In this document: one piece after another, positions 50,431 to 61,281 of the stretch
Layout of the letters: each line of letters starts with the position of its first letter
How positions within the stretch are numbered: position 1 is the first letter of the stretch
Origin: Prorocentrum cordatum
Lineage: Eukaryota > Sar > Dinophyceae > Prorocentrales > Prorocentraceae
Length of the DNA: 64,000 nucleotides
Assembly (NCBI GenBank): GCA_963575745.1
Contig: CAUYUJ010015304.1
Coordinates: 121,907 to 185,906, forward strand
Reading direction: 5' to 3'
Program-made: the position numbers and the translations under genes
The notes under the pieces: model-generated
What the model was told of the DNA's origin: nothing
The model's database searches: none
Seen by the model: the letters and a program-made list of their open reading frames with translations, nothing else

Positions 50431-51615
50431 CACCGCCGCTTTACTGTGAAAAATTGCCAACCTTTTCCTCCGGAACCCGGAGTCGCCCCCCCCCCCCAAA
50501 AATCCCCCCTCCCCTGCTGGAACCCCTCCCCCCCCCCCCCTCCCCGGCAAAACCCCCCCTCCCCAACCCCTCCCCCCCCCCCCCCCCTCCCGCTCGAAAA
50601 CCGGGGAGGGTCACTACCGGTTCGAAACCCCCCCCCCCCCCCCCCCCCTCTGGATCCGGAAAACCGGGGGGGTCACTACCGTTCGAACCCTCCCCCCCCC
50701 CCCCCCCCCCCGCTCGGAAACCGAAGGGGGTCACTACCAGTTCGAACCCCCCCCCCCCCCCCCCCCTACTCACCGCCAGCAAACGACTCCCGGTCCCCAC
50801 CACCGTCCGCATCACATCCCCCACTGGTGTTCCCAGCACCACTGTCCTCACCACCGCTGTCCCCACTGGTTCCACCACCGCCCCTACTGTCCCCACCAGT
50901 GGCCCCACCACTGTCGCACTGTCCCCGCTGTCCCCAGAACTGTTCCCACCACGGTTCCACTCTCCCCACTGTCTCCACGGCCCCAACCACTGCCCGACTA
51001 TCCCCACTGTCCCCACTGTCCCACTGACTCCTCCGCTGTCCCACTGAGCTGTCCCACTGTTCCCACCACTGTCCCCACTGTCCCCACCACTGTCCCCACT
51101 GTACCTTTGTCCCATTGTCCCACCGCCGTCCTCGCCACCGCCTTCACCACTGTCCCCACCACCATTGTACCCTCCACTGTCCCACTGTTTCCACCTCATT
51201 CCCATTGTCCCCACACCACTGTCCCCACCACCACCGTCACCACCACTGTCCACTGTCCCCCCCTGTTCCCACCATTGTCCCCACCACTGTCCCCACCACT
51301 ACCGTCCCCACCACTGTCCCACTGTCCCACTGTCCCCACCACTGTCCCGCTATCCCCTCACCACTGTCCCCACCAACACCGTCCCCACCACTGTCCGCAC
51401 CCCCACTCGGTTTTCGAGGGGGGGGGGGGGTTCGAACCGGTAGTGACCCCCCCATTTTCATGATGAGCTGGGGGGGGGGGGGGGGGAGGGGTTCGAACCG
51501 GTAGTGACCCCCCCGGTTTTCCGGAGGGGGGGGGGGGGGAGGGGTTCGAACCGGTAGTGAACCCCCCCGGTTTTCCGCCAGCAGCGGTAGAACACGCTCT
51601 TTCAAAAATCACGAG
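50405..51615. mobile_element. Poly-C/poly-G inverted-repeat element with repeated GGTTCGAACC boxes
   Basis: The left arm (50405-50765) has four units of GGAAAACCGG...GGTCACTACCGGTTCGAACC then 15-20 C; the right arm (51405-51600) has three inverted units ending in poly-G. Outermost sequences also pair (AGAGAGCGTG left, CACGCTCTTT right). The core (50770-51405) is a minisatellite of CCACTGTCCCCA units. Every arm unit carries GGTTCGAANCC, the box B consensus of RNA polymerase III promoters, which may be coincidental. No target duplication seen. Confidence 0.6.
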
Positions 51616-52349
51616 GTCGGGGGTCTGGGGAGGTGGTGGGACGATGCCATGGGCGAGGTGCCGTGTTCACAACGAAAGCCTCCCTTCTCTGGGGAATTAT
51701 TACCCAGGGAGGCTAAGGGAAGAAATCGGAAGGAGCGGGCCGAAAGGCGTGGGAAAAGGAGACCCTGCCCCTCCCCGGGGCCCGCCTCCTCGCGTCCTCG
51801 CGGGGAGGGAGGGAGGAGGAGGGAGGACCCGATCGACACGGCGGAAGGGAACGTCAGGACCACCAGCGCCGCTTGGGCCCCTTCAACGGGGACATAAGGT
51901 TGAAACAACGTGCTCAAAAAAAAGCTCCGGCAGTATTTATACGCCGCCCTGCCTGGCGGCGAACAAATACCGCGGCCCCAACCAACCACCCAGGAGGAGA
52001 GAGGAGGGAGGACGGAGGAGAAAGGAGGGAGGGAGGAGGGAAGAGGGAGGAGAGACACTGGCCAAAGAGAGGAGGGTGGACAAGAGCAAGAAAGGCCGAA
52101 AGCCCGTCGGGAGGCAAGAGAAAGAAATCCGCACCCTTCAAGACGGCATTCCCGACCTCGAAAGGCAAGTACAACAAAACACCGCAAGCACAACTAACGA
52201 ATCACAGCTAGATTGCTCAATGAATCGCAATGAGGGCTGGAGCAGCACACAGCACGCAAGCGACACTGTGATGAAATGTTGAAGGCTGCACGGCAAGGCG
52301 CCAGGAGGAGAAGGAGGAGAAAGAGAAGATGAGCAGGCAGGGCCAGCCA
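51616..52349. other. No recognisable gene; one hairpin
   Basis: GCCTCCC...GGGAGGC hairpin at 51678-51713. A purine-rich tract (51990-52070) follows. Open frames lack motifs. Confidence 0.5.
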
Positions 52350-53160
52350 CTACTCGGGAAGGCCATCCAAGACACCGGAGCGCCGAGGAGCACCGCCGTC
52401 GAAGAGGAGCTCGCAGTAGTCGAGGCCCGCGCCGGCAAGGAGATCGGGATCAGCTAGGACAGCCAGTGCCCGGAGCTCGTGCAGGAGCGCCTTCGTGGAC
52501 GTCTGCATCTCGCCCGGGCAGGCCACACAGGTCGTCGTCGGACGGACGGACGGACGGACCGCCTGTGCGGGCATGCGCCCGGGCCCCTCAAGGGCGAGGC
52601 GGGTGAGGCCATGGCCTCGCATGAGAAGCTGCGCGCGTCGGGGGCCTACTCAGGACAATGCGTACTTCAGGAGCTGATGTCCCGACAGTCCCCATTCATC
52701 CGTTTTCTCATGATGTAGCCACGTCGTCTCGTTGAAATCGTAGTTATCTCCCATGTCAACGTCCTCGCGCAGGAACTCTTCAGGGATCGACTGGGCGGCG
52801 GGGCCAGCAAGCTCGAGCGCGCAACCAGACGAATCCGCACCAGCGCCTGACGAAGTGCATCACGGGCTGCTTGGAGTCCGCGGGGCCTCTCGGCCACCCC
52901 GCCCGCCATGTGATCGAGCGCCTCGGGAAGACGCTGCGAATGGTTCACCCAGGATGCGCAGGCGGGCGCCAGGCGGAAACGAGTCAACTGCCTCGGTGCC
53001 AGCTCCAGCGCCGTCTCCAGTGTAGAACTCCTCGCACGTCAGCGGGACCAGCTTGCCCTTCACACCGTCATGATGTCGGCTCTCTGGGCGCTTGCTGTGG
53101 AGCACGAGGATGCGGCATGGGACAACAAGGGCACGCTGGCCAAGTTCTCGTCCGCGCACT
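52350..53160 (-). CDS. Hypothetical protein remnant
   Basis: Three overlapping minus-strand frames give non-repetitive, balanced-composition peptides: HSKRPESRHHDGVKGKLVPL then TCEEFYTGDGAGAGTEAVDS (53000-53110), RLAPACASWVNHSQRLPEAL (about 52920-52980), and LHELRALAVLADPDLLAGAG (52360-52480). Joining them needs two frameshifts. No family recognised. A plus-strand frame at 53070-53600 (MSALWALAVEHEDAAWDNKG) competes for part of this interval. Confidence 0.25.
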
Positions 53161-53648
53161 CCTCGCTGGAGTTGGTTTCCAAGCTCGCGTCCTCACGCTC
53201 TTCAGTGGTGCTCGTGTCGCGCGTGAGCAACGCGGACGGCTCCACTGCCGATCTGCAGGCAGTGCCCGCATGCTGCGGAAATACCGCCGCGCTCGGGGCG
53301 GTGCCGTCAGGGACGGAGTCGCGGTCACCTGGCAGACGTATAGTCGTTCACGCTGCTGGAAACGATTTACCTGACAGGGAAGTAGCAGAAGTCGACATCG
53401 GTGATCTTGCTGCGGGCGTTCCTGGGCAAGTCGCCATAGCGCAGCGAGCGCCGGCGGAGGTGCCTTCAAGCTGCACGCCCGCTCCACTGGCCAAGCTCCC
53501 GAATCAGCCTCGGGGGGAGGGCCACTCGCGGGAGGTGGGAGAAGGCCGTCAAAGCAGACAACTGAGGAGGAGGAGCTCAAGCCATTACAGGAGGAGGAGA
53601 AGGGAGGATGAGGATGAGGAGGGGGGAGAAAGAGGAGGGAGGAGCAGG

Positions 53649-53649
<1 letters not shown>

Positions 53650-53721
<72 letters not shown>

Positions 53722-53743
53722 GCATCATCATCATCATCATCAA

Positions 53744-53812
<69 letters not shown>

Positions 53813-54202
53813 TTTCATAGTCATCATCCTCCTCATCATCATCATCATCATCATCAGCAGCATCATCATCACCGTCATCGTCATCGTCATCACCATCACC
53901 AGCTACGCCACCACCACCACCACCATCATCAACAGCAGCATCAGCATCATCATTAGCATCAGCATCAGCAGTTCCATCAGCGTCAGCACCATTAGCAGCA
54001 GCAGCAGCACCATCATCGTCATCGTCATTACCAGCTGCGCCACCACCACCACCGCCACCATCATCGTCATCATCAGCATCAGCATCAGCATCAGCATCAC
54101 CATCAGCATCATCATCATCGTCTTTATCATCAGCATCATCGTCATCATCATCGCCATCACAATCTGCATCATCATCACCATCATCAGCAGCAGCATCGTC
54201 AG

Positions 54203-54248
<46 letters not shown>

Positions 54249-54290
54249 GTCATCATACGCATACTCATCCCCATACTCATCCCACCCTCT
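53650..54290 (+). repeat. CAT / CAG compound microsatellite
   Basis: Mostly CAT with CAG, CGT and ACC interruptions. The segment CACCACCACCACC...CATCATC is duplicated around 53910 and 54040. Confidence 0.95.
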
Positions 54291-54636
54291 CCCACGTCCC
54301 TCACCCTCCCTCCTCCTTCCTCCTCCCTAGTCCGCCTATCGCCTCCTTTCTCCTCCTGCCTCCTCCCTCCCCCTTGCCTCCTCCCGTCTTGCTGTGCGTG
54401 CAGCCTCCTTCCCCACCGGTGCTGGCTCGTACCCCAGCCGCTGCGGCACTTGTAATCTCGGCGCGGGGACGCTTGACCGCCAATCAGACGGGCGTCGCGC
54501 GAGGGGGTCCACGGCGGAATGGAAGGGATCGACGAGGCCGTCAATCTGAATTGCTAGCGAGAACGAAGTGCAAAGGTGAAGGCGAGCTCAGGCGAGGCTC
54601 GCGCTGTCTGAAGGTGGTGGCGGCCTTCGAGACCGC

Positions 54637-55010
54637 GTGTTCACAGCAGGAATGTTGGACCCCAGAGAACACAAGAGATGGAAGCAGTGGGCCAAGGCGA
54701 GGCTGCCCAGAAGCAACCTGCAGGCAGTGGACATAGGCTCGCGCAGGCGGTGCTCGACGACGTGGACGAGGACACCGTTCCGGCAGTGGGTGGAGAAGAA
54801 CGGCTCATCTTCCAGCGTCTCGATGCCCAGATGTCAAGCCAGAGGATCGCTTCGCGGAGGCGCTGGACGCCATCTGTGACCCGAAGAGAGACGACAAACA
54901 AGACGGCGACCAATGGCGGACGCTGCAAATGCTCGTGAGGGCTCGGCCAAGAGGGCGGGGCACAGCCCGGGGAAGCTCAGGGCAACGCGCAGGGCTGGAG
55001 CCCTCCGACA
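54637..55010 (+). pseudogene. Coding remnant upstream of the copia-like element
   Basis: Three frames in succession give GMLDPREHKRWKQWAKARLP, then LAQAVLDDVDEDTVPAVGGE, then DVKPEDRFAEALDAICDPKR and KQDGDQWRTLQMLVRARPRG. Balanced composition and ordered frames suggest a decayed gene on the plus strand, perhaps the Gag region of the element at 56540-58276; no Gag motif is certain. Confidence 0.3.
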
Positions 55011-55028
55011 GTGCAGTGTTCTTTTTCC

Positions 55029-55345
55029 TGGCAACGTAATGCCTCCAAAAAGTGTCCTCACAGGCTCAGGCGCCGCGCCTTATCTGGCAACGTAATGCCT
55101 CCAAAAAGTGTCCTCACAGGCTCAGGCGCCGCGACTTATCTGGCAACGTAAGGCCTCCAAAAAGTGTCCTCGCAGGCTCAGGCGCCGCGCCTTATCTGGC
55201 AACGTAATGCCTCCAAAAAGTGTCTTCACAGGCTCAGGCGCCGCGCCTTATCTGGCAACGTAATGCCTCCAAAAAGTGTCCTCACAGGATCAGGTGCCGC
55301 GCCTTATCTGGCAACGTAATGCCTCCAAAAAGTGTCCCCGCAGGC
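55029..55345 (+). repeat. Tandem repeat, exactly 56-bp unit, 5.7 copies
   Basis: TGGCAACGTAATGCCTCCAA recurs at 55029, 55085, 55141, 55197, 55253 and 55309 with only a few substitutions. The strict period and high identity imply recent amplification. Confidence 0.95.
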
Positions 55346-55479
55346 ACAGCAGCGGACCAGAGATCGTGAAAGGTCAGCCGCCTGCTTGCAGCGCTGAGGA
55401 CCTCGCACTGGATGCGCCCGCGGCTAAGCTATCGAGTTCACCTCGGCGAAGGCGGAGGGGGGGGGGGGGGGGGGGGGCA

Positions 55480-55655
55480 AAAATGGAGGACGAGAGCGTG
55501 GGGGAGGTGTCCGAGGTGCAGACGCTGCTGACAGACAGCAGTTCCGAGGACATTCCCGAGGAAGGTACGCTCGAGGAGAGCGAAGCCTTGAATGTGCTGG
55601 CGGCACGGTCGAAGTATATGGAAAGAGGCGAGCACGGCGATCAACAACACTAAGC
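55480..55655 (+). CDS. Open acidic stretch, possibly part of the copia-like element
   Basis: Reads MEDESVGEVSEVQTLLTDSS then EDIPEEGTLEESEALNVLAA, after a 20-nt poly-G run. Function unknown; it lies between the upstream coding remnant and the protease. Confidence 0.25.
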
Positions 55656-55671
55656 TGAGCAGGAAGTTCGA

Positions 55672-55815
55672 GAACGAAGGATTGCAAGGTTTTTTTGCAA
55701 TCCTTCGTTCGTTTTTTGCAATCCTCAGTTTTTTGCAATCCTTCGTTTTTTTGCAATCCTTCTTTTTTTTGCAATCCTTTTTTGCAATCCTTCGTTTTTT
55801 GCAGAATCCTTCGGG
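55672..55815 (+). repeat. Hairpin plus tandem TTTTTTGCAATCCTTCG units
   Basis: GAACGAAGGATTGCAA (55672-55687) and its exact complement (55695-55710) form a 16-bp stem; the right half is then repeated about six times as TTTTTTGCAATCCTTCG with variable T runs. Confidence 0.85.
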
Positions 55816-55887
55816 CATCACAGGAGAGAGTCCGCTTGACGAGGTAAGGAAGATCGGCGGTGGGCGAGGGTGGAAGCGAGGAGGGGA

Positions 55888-56276
55888 AAAGGCATTCTCA
55901 GAGGGCGGCGGGGCTTCTCAGAAGCCTTCCAACATTCTGAGAAGTTTCTCGGGAGGAGGAGGAGGAGGAGGAGGAGGAGGAGGAGGAGGAGGAGGAGGAG
56001 GAGGAGGAGGGGGAGGGGGAGGAGGGGGGGAGTGGGAGGGGGAGGGGGAGGGGGAGGAGGAGGGAGGAGGAGGAGGAGGAGGAGGAGGAGGAGGAGGAGG
56101 AGGAGGAGGAGGACCGTCCCCCAGTATCAGCTTCCACTGCTAATGAAAGGCGGGGCAGGCCCCCCCCAAGCTTCCCAGAGTCTTCGGGAGAGGCCCAGAA
56201 ACCTTCTCAGGAGGCTGGAGGGCTTCCGAGCCTTCTGAGAAGGCCCGCCTCCTCTCACTTCCCCCCCCGGGCGCGC
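55888..56276. repeat. AGAAGG-type foldback repeat, copy 3, expanded by GGA
   Basis: GGCGGCGGGGCTTCTCAGAA and TTCTGAGAAGTTTCTCGGGA on the left, AACCTTCTCAGGAGGCTGGA and CCGAGCCTTCTGAGAAGGCC then CTCTCACTTCCCCC on the right. A 165-bp GGA tract (55947-56113) lies inside. Confidence 0.6.
55947..56113 (+). repeat. GGA microsatellite
   Basis: Long GGA tract with GGGGGAGGGGGAG interruptions in the middle. Confidence 0.95.
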
Positions 56277-56539
56277 CGCCGAGAAGGTGAGAAAGCGCTT
56301 CAACCGTCGAAGCTCGGGCACATCTCGCGGACCTGTCTGGAGCCGAGGCGCCAGCTGACGTCATCGCTAGGATCCTTCAGAAGCTCGACGCCGACGTCGA
56401 CGGGATCACGTGGTGCCAGCTTCTGTGCAGCCTACTCGGCGTCGTGTGCGACGTCATCGTTGGACATCATTAACGACAGACTGAACGAACAAGTCGGCGG
56501 CGAAGAAGGTGCTGGATACGCCGAAGGAAGGTGGAGACG

Positions 56540-57418
56540 ACAAAGACGTTGAAGTGCACGATCGACAAGGGCACGGGCTGTGTGAACAGAGGGTGCTCGA
56601 AGAGCATAATCGGCGGCCAGACACTGTGTAAAGCAACCGCTGGTGCGAAGCGGGTGGCCAGGAAGGGATTTCGTCTAAGACATGGATGAGTGGGCGACAC
56701 TGTCCAGGTCCGGGCTTGATGGCAAAAAGAGATCATAGGAAAAAGTGTGAATCCCCCAGTGGTTGGGATCGAGGTCCGTCCACATCGTACCAGGGGCGAC
56801 GCCGATGCTGCTCTTCAAGCGCCACCTGCATTTTGAGAAGGACGAGGTGCTGTTCGTCGCCATCGGGCAGACAGTACACCTGAGGACGAGCGAGGGAGGG
56901 GCGGACAGACACAACATCGTCGAACTGTGCTCAACCCTGGCCTGTGCGAGTGAGAAGGGGATCATGAGCTGGAAGATGCTCGATGTCCAAGTCTACCAAA
57001 CAACCGAGGGGATAGCCCTCATAGACGTGATGGACGGAAAGCTCGAGGAGCCGGGGCCAGAAATCATTGCTTGCGTTCCTGGAGATTTCGAGTCGGGACA
57101 GTGCATGACACAGATGGCTGCGGCCGAGGCGGCGGGAAAGGACGTGTCAGAGATATACCAGGCAGTGCTGAGCAAGAAGCAGCGGAGGAGCATGGAAGCA
57201 TCAGCGAACAACACCAACGTCGAGAACCGAAGCGCTATCGGCATCATGACGGTCCTCTCGCCACTGATGATTGCCCAAGCGGCTGCAACCGTCGGAATGA
57301 CCAACCCCAGAGCCTTTGGCCTGAAGACGGGTTGGGACATGGCCATGCTACAGGCTCTGAACGCAGTGCCAAAGGACATGCGCAAGTGGACCAGGGACTA
57401 CAGTGGAGGACTACATGA
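56540..57418 (+). pseudogene. Ty1/copia-like Pol: protease and following region
   Basis: TIDKGTGCVNRGCSKSIIGG (about 56560-56615) fits the aspartic protease active-site region of copia-like Pol proteins (ILDTGCxxSxIG), but the key DTG reads DKG, and stops follow. Frame 56763-57418 then stays open, ending in LSPLMIAQAAATVGMTNPRA then FGLKTGWDMAMLQALNAVPK, a block I recall before the integrase in dinoflagellate copia elements. Confidence 0.55.
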
Positions 57419-58276
57419 AGTGGCGCGTGAAGCTGGCCGAGGTGCATGTGAGGCTGGGCAGCATCTTCCTCTTCGAGGATTCCGTGGGAGGTGGTACTTG
57501 GACGCTCGAGGAGATGGAGGCCTTCTCTGATCCTCCTCAAAAAACAACTCTACGTGGTCAACAGCGCGAGATGCGCAAATGGGCTGCCCGAGACGCGGGC
57601 ACGCGACACCTTTTGCGAAGTAGTGGCAGCTCCTGGCGAACGAGCAGACACGGGCGGAGGCAGTGGAGACTCACCGCGGCGGTGGACACACCCTCGTGCG
57701 AGCCTGGGACGTCATGACGGGCGGCATGAAACGCAGCAGGTTCCGCCGTATCCGAACCCGCTGCTGGTGCGCATCGTGCAGGGAGCGCTGGCGGCATGGG
57801 ATGCGATACAAGTGGTGAAGGCACTGGCTGCATCGGTGGAACATGGGTCTGCGCCGAAGCTCACGGACAAAAGCATCAGATTCGCGCTCATAAGGCTATA
57901 CAAGAGCCTGGGACACCCAGCGACTGACACGCTGGTCCTGGTTCTTCGGAAAGGAAAGGCCAGCGAGCAGGCTCTGGCGATGGCGAGGGAGCTGATCTGT
58001 GATGTCTGCAACCAGCACATGCGACCGAAGGTGCTGCAGCCAGCGGCACCGAACAACAACCTACCACCGTTGCACGCGGATTCGCTCGATGTGAAGCATA
58101 TGCCACGCCGAATCGGAGGCCCGGTGACCGTCCCGAGCTTCAAGGTTGTGGACGTGGGGTCGGAGCTGCAGCAGATAGAGCCCTTCTTCAAGCAAGCAAC
58201 GTCGCATGTGCTGCGACGATTGTACCATCACACGAGGGTGCAACACTATCACACGCCGTGCAGACAGACAGACTAA
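57403..58276 (+). pseudogene. Ty1/copia-like Pol: gag-pre-integrase zinc finger and start of integrase
   Basis: Frame 57403 reads KLAEVHVRLGSIFLFEDSVG then TWTLEEMEAFSD; after a frameshift near 57490-57540, QLYVVNSARCANGLPETRAR and YPNPLLVRIVQGALAAWDAI follow. RLYKSLGHPATDTLVLVLRK and ELICDVCNQHMRPKVLQPAA form the H...H...C..C zinc-binding motif at the integrase N-terminus; HADSLDVKHMPRRIG is the first catalytic Asp region. The frame ends at 58276, before the rest of integrase and any RT, so the element is truncated. No LTR found. Confidence 0.65.
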
Positions 58277-58970
58277 CACCCCCTGTCGGGCAAGAGCCTG
58301 GCCCGACGCGGGGCTAAGGTGGTAAGCACCGCGGTGCCTCATACACAACGCTTCCCTCGCGAAGGCCTCTTCCAGACGGCCCCATGCGGCCGCGTCTGCT
58401 AAGTGGAACTGGACTCGGGCACCGCCAACGTGGAGCCTGCTACGATGGAGGGCTTCGGAAGGGACAGAATGGCGGTGGTCGACCAAGCGGCGGGCGACTC
58501 ACACGAGCACAACGCGGAGGCGGAGGCGCGCGGCCAGTGGTCCGAGCGGATTCACAGAGGAAGAGAGGCCGCAGGCGGTTTCGGACAGGCGGGGTGAACA
58601 GTAAGCTCGAATCGGCGATACATCGCAGATAGATCGCCGATGGGCCCCGGGTGGCGGATGCGTACGTTCCTGGGCGGGGTGGGCTGTCAGGCCCTCATCA
58701 GTGACGAACGGGCGATTCGGGTCGATGCAAGCCCCTCTGAGCCTAATTACCCCCCAACCTCCCAGCATTGCCCCCGAACGGCTCGCGGCTGGGGTTCGGG
58801 CCGAACCCCAGCCGCGTAGCCGCATCAGCCTCGGGCGCGCACCCGCACCTCGCCCCTGACCACGTCCCTTTCGGCCTGATGTGCGCCGGCTCGCCTCGCA
58901 TCCGTTGGGGCGAACGGCCGTCGTCAAACAAGAAGCACCCGCCATCCCACAGCCCAGCCCATCGCCTCCC
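58277..58970. other. No recognisable gene; 31-bp perfect palindrome
   Basis: 58785-58815 is GCGGCTGGGGTTCGG, one G, then its complement: a 15-bp stem with a 1-nt centre. The rest has no supportable gene. Confidence 0.6.
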
Positions 58971-59240
58971 TTCTTCCTCCCAGGGAGCAGGGGGAGGGGA
59001 GGACGTCTCTCCTCACCGCCCCTCTCCCGCATCGCTCCTCCGCCTCCCCCGCCCACCCCCGTCCCCTGTGACCCCGCCCCCGCCTGTCCCCTCCGTGGGG
59101 GGCGGAGGAAGGGGAGGGAGGGATGGGAGAGAGGGGAGGGGAGAGGGGGAGGGAGGGGAGAAGGGGAGGGGAGAGGGGGAGGGAGGGAGGGGAGAGGGGA
59201 GGGTGGGGAGAGGGGGAGGGGAGGGGAGAGGGGGAGGGAG
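58970..59240 (+). repeat. Irregular GGGGAGAGGGGGAGG polypurine tract
   Basis: Mostly 59098-59240; preceded by a pyrimidine-rich stretch. Confidence 0.8.
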
Positions 59241-59397
59241 GCCCCTCCCCCGCCCACCCGCCGCTGGAGGGCGCCCCCGCCGCCTGAGGAGGAGGCCAGC
59301 GCTGCGGCCTCGGGGCACCGTGCCGGGAGAGGAAGGCGAGGCCGCACTCTCGTGGGTGCAGGCCGGGCCGGCGACACAGTGCCAGACGGGGTCACAC

Positions 59398-59536
59398 TTT
59401 TTGATATGCGGGGCGAGAGCGAGCCTCTTCCGCTGAAAGCTAAGCGGGACGCGCACAGCTTTAATTAGCAGAGAGAAGGGCGGAAGAAGGCGGGGCCTCA
59501 CGCGGCCGGGAGAGGGCGAAGCCCTGGGATCAGGCG
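59398..59536 (+). mobile_element. SINE-like retroposon, copy 2 (139 bp)
   Basis: Flanked by GTGCCAGACGGGGTCACAC (59379-59397) and GTGCCCAGACGGGGTCACAC (59537-59556), identical except for one extra C: a 19-bp target duplication. The body shares GCGGGGCGAGAGCG, AAAGCTAAGCGGGACGCGC, AATTAGCAGAGAGAAG and CAGGCGGTGC with copy 1. A weaker third relative may lie at 60790-60870. Confidence 0.75.
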
Positions 59537-59924
59537 GTGCCCAGACGGGGTCACACCCAGACATCCACCGACGTGGATTTTTCACTCCGCGGCCCCGGGA
59601 GGATTAGAGGGCAGAGAAGCCACCCCGAGAATAGGCACCCCGACAAGCGAGGCCGTCCAGTAGACACACCCAAGGAGGACATCGAACAGGGCACGGCTGT
59701 TTGGCAAACCCCCGGGACCGTTGAGTAAACGCCAGCTGTGTCCTCCAGTGACAGAAGTCACGACCCCTTCCCTGGGAGCAGTCTTGCTCTCCAGGCCCTG
59801 GAGGCCGACGCATCCAGGAAGAACGCCCGGATGACGTCGGAGCTCTGGGCGCTCCGTCCCGGCGCCCCTGGGGGTGGGGCGCTCGTGGGGGTGGGAGCTC
59901 TGGGCGCTCGTGGGGGTGGGGAGG

Positions 59925-60065
59925 AGTAGGAGGAGGAGGAGGAGGAGGAGGACGAGGAGGAGGAGGAGGAGGAGGAGGAGGACGACGAGTAGCAGGAGGA
60001 GGTGGAGGAGGAGGAGCAGGAGGAGGAGGAGGAGGAGGAGGAGGTGGAGGAGGTGGAGGAGGAGC
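59925..60065 (+). repeat. GGA microsatellite
   Basis: GGA with GAC and GTG units. Confidence 0.95.
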
Positions 60066-60261
60066 TTCAATCGCGCCCTTCGTCGTGAGGCGCTCCGTCC
60101 CGGCAGCGCGCCGACGCGGCGGTCACCAGCGGCGCCCCGCCTGCCTCCCCGGCGCGCCCGCCGAGGCGGGCCGCCTGCGGGCACCTCCGGCGCGGGGGGG
60201 GAAGGGGGGCGGGGGCGCGCTCCAGGACAAAGGGGGGCAGGGGGAGGACCGCTGATCGAGG

Positions 60262-60425
60262 CTGGGGAGGAGGAGCAGGAGGAGGAGGTGGAGGAGGAGG
60301 GGCAGGAGGAGGAGGAGGAGGAGGTGGAGGAGGGGAAGGAGGAGGAGGAGGATCGAGGGTCGAGGGTCGAGGGTCGAGGCGTGGGACGGGGAGGAGGAGG
60401 ATCGAGCCTCGGGGATCGAGGGTCT
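60262..60425 (+). repeat. GGA tract followed by GGGTCGA heptamer repeat
   Basis: GGA/GGT tract to about 60352, then GGGTCGA x4 (60355-60382) and further GGATCGAGGGT units. Confidence 0.85.
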
Positions 60426-60614
60426 CGAGGGTCGAGGGTCCAGACGTCTGCCCGCTGCTGGCCGGCTTGGGGCCTCGGGCCGCGGCGGCCGACCTCCTGC
60501 CGGAGCTGGAAAGTCGTCGGAACTCACCCCTGAAGGGGTCCAGGGGCCAGTGCTTGAGGGATGGGGGGGCCGCAGGAAAAGAGGAGCGGCCTCCGCCCTG
60601 CCCCTGCCAGTCGC

Positions 60615-60680
60615 CCCCGGAGGAGGCAGGAGGAGGCGGAGGAGGAGGAGGCGGAGGAGGAGGCGGAGGCGGAGGAGCGG
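60615..60680 (+). repeat. GGAGGC/GGA microsatellite
   Basis: Imperfect GGAGGCGGAGGAGGAG units. Confidence 0.85.
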
Positions 60681-60699
60681 GGGAAGGGGCCGCAGGAAA

Positions 60700-61270
60700 A
60701 GAGGAGGCAGGAGCCGAGAGGCCATCCATCAGCGTCCACCTGGCGACGGTGGCCACACGGTCCGCCAGTACCTTTTTGTTAGCAGCCGCGCGCGGAAGCG
60801 CACACGGCGAGTCGAGTCAGAGCGGGCCGCGCAAAGACGAATTACCTAAAGCGGCGGGGCCTCAGGCGTCACCACGGCAGGTCCGCCAGCACCGCGCAGC
60901 ACCGCAGCAGCATTGCCGCGCAGTGCGCGGCCCGCACGGGGAGAAAGACGGAGGCCGTGCGTCCACCGGCCACACGAGCAACGCGCAGTGCGCAGGCCAG
61001 GCGCGCGTGCGTGCGGGGGGGCGCGGCACGAATCCGCCGCCTCCAGACGAGAAGCAAGAGGACAGGAGGGGAGAGGAGGCACGGACGCGGGCGGGGACGG
61101 GGGGAGCGGAGGGGGACGGAGAGGCAGGAGCCAGGGCGGCGGACTGGCGAGAGCCAGAAGCAGCGACGCGGCGGCGAGGTTGGCTGCAGCCCCAAATTGC
61201 TCGCCTCCACGTGGTCGCCGGCACGGCGGCAATGTCAGACAAGTCCTAACCACTGTGTACACTTGGTGAG
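60700..61270. other. No recognisable gene
   Basis: GC-rich; about 60790-60870 may be a diverged SINE-like copy (GCGGGCCGCGCAAAGACGAA). Confidence 0.5.
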
Positions 61271-61281
61271 AAGCGCGGCCG

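Noticed and set aside
50405-51600. tRNA genes suggested by GGTTCGAACC boxes
   Set aside because: No acceptor, D-arm or anticodon structure around any box; homopolymers lie immediately beside them.
58499-59395. 298-codon minus frame in the GGGGAGAGG region
   Set aside because: Pro/Ser-rich translation of a polypurine tract.
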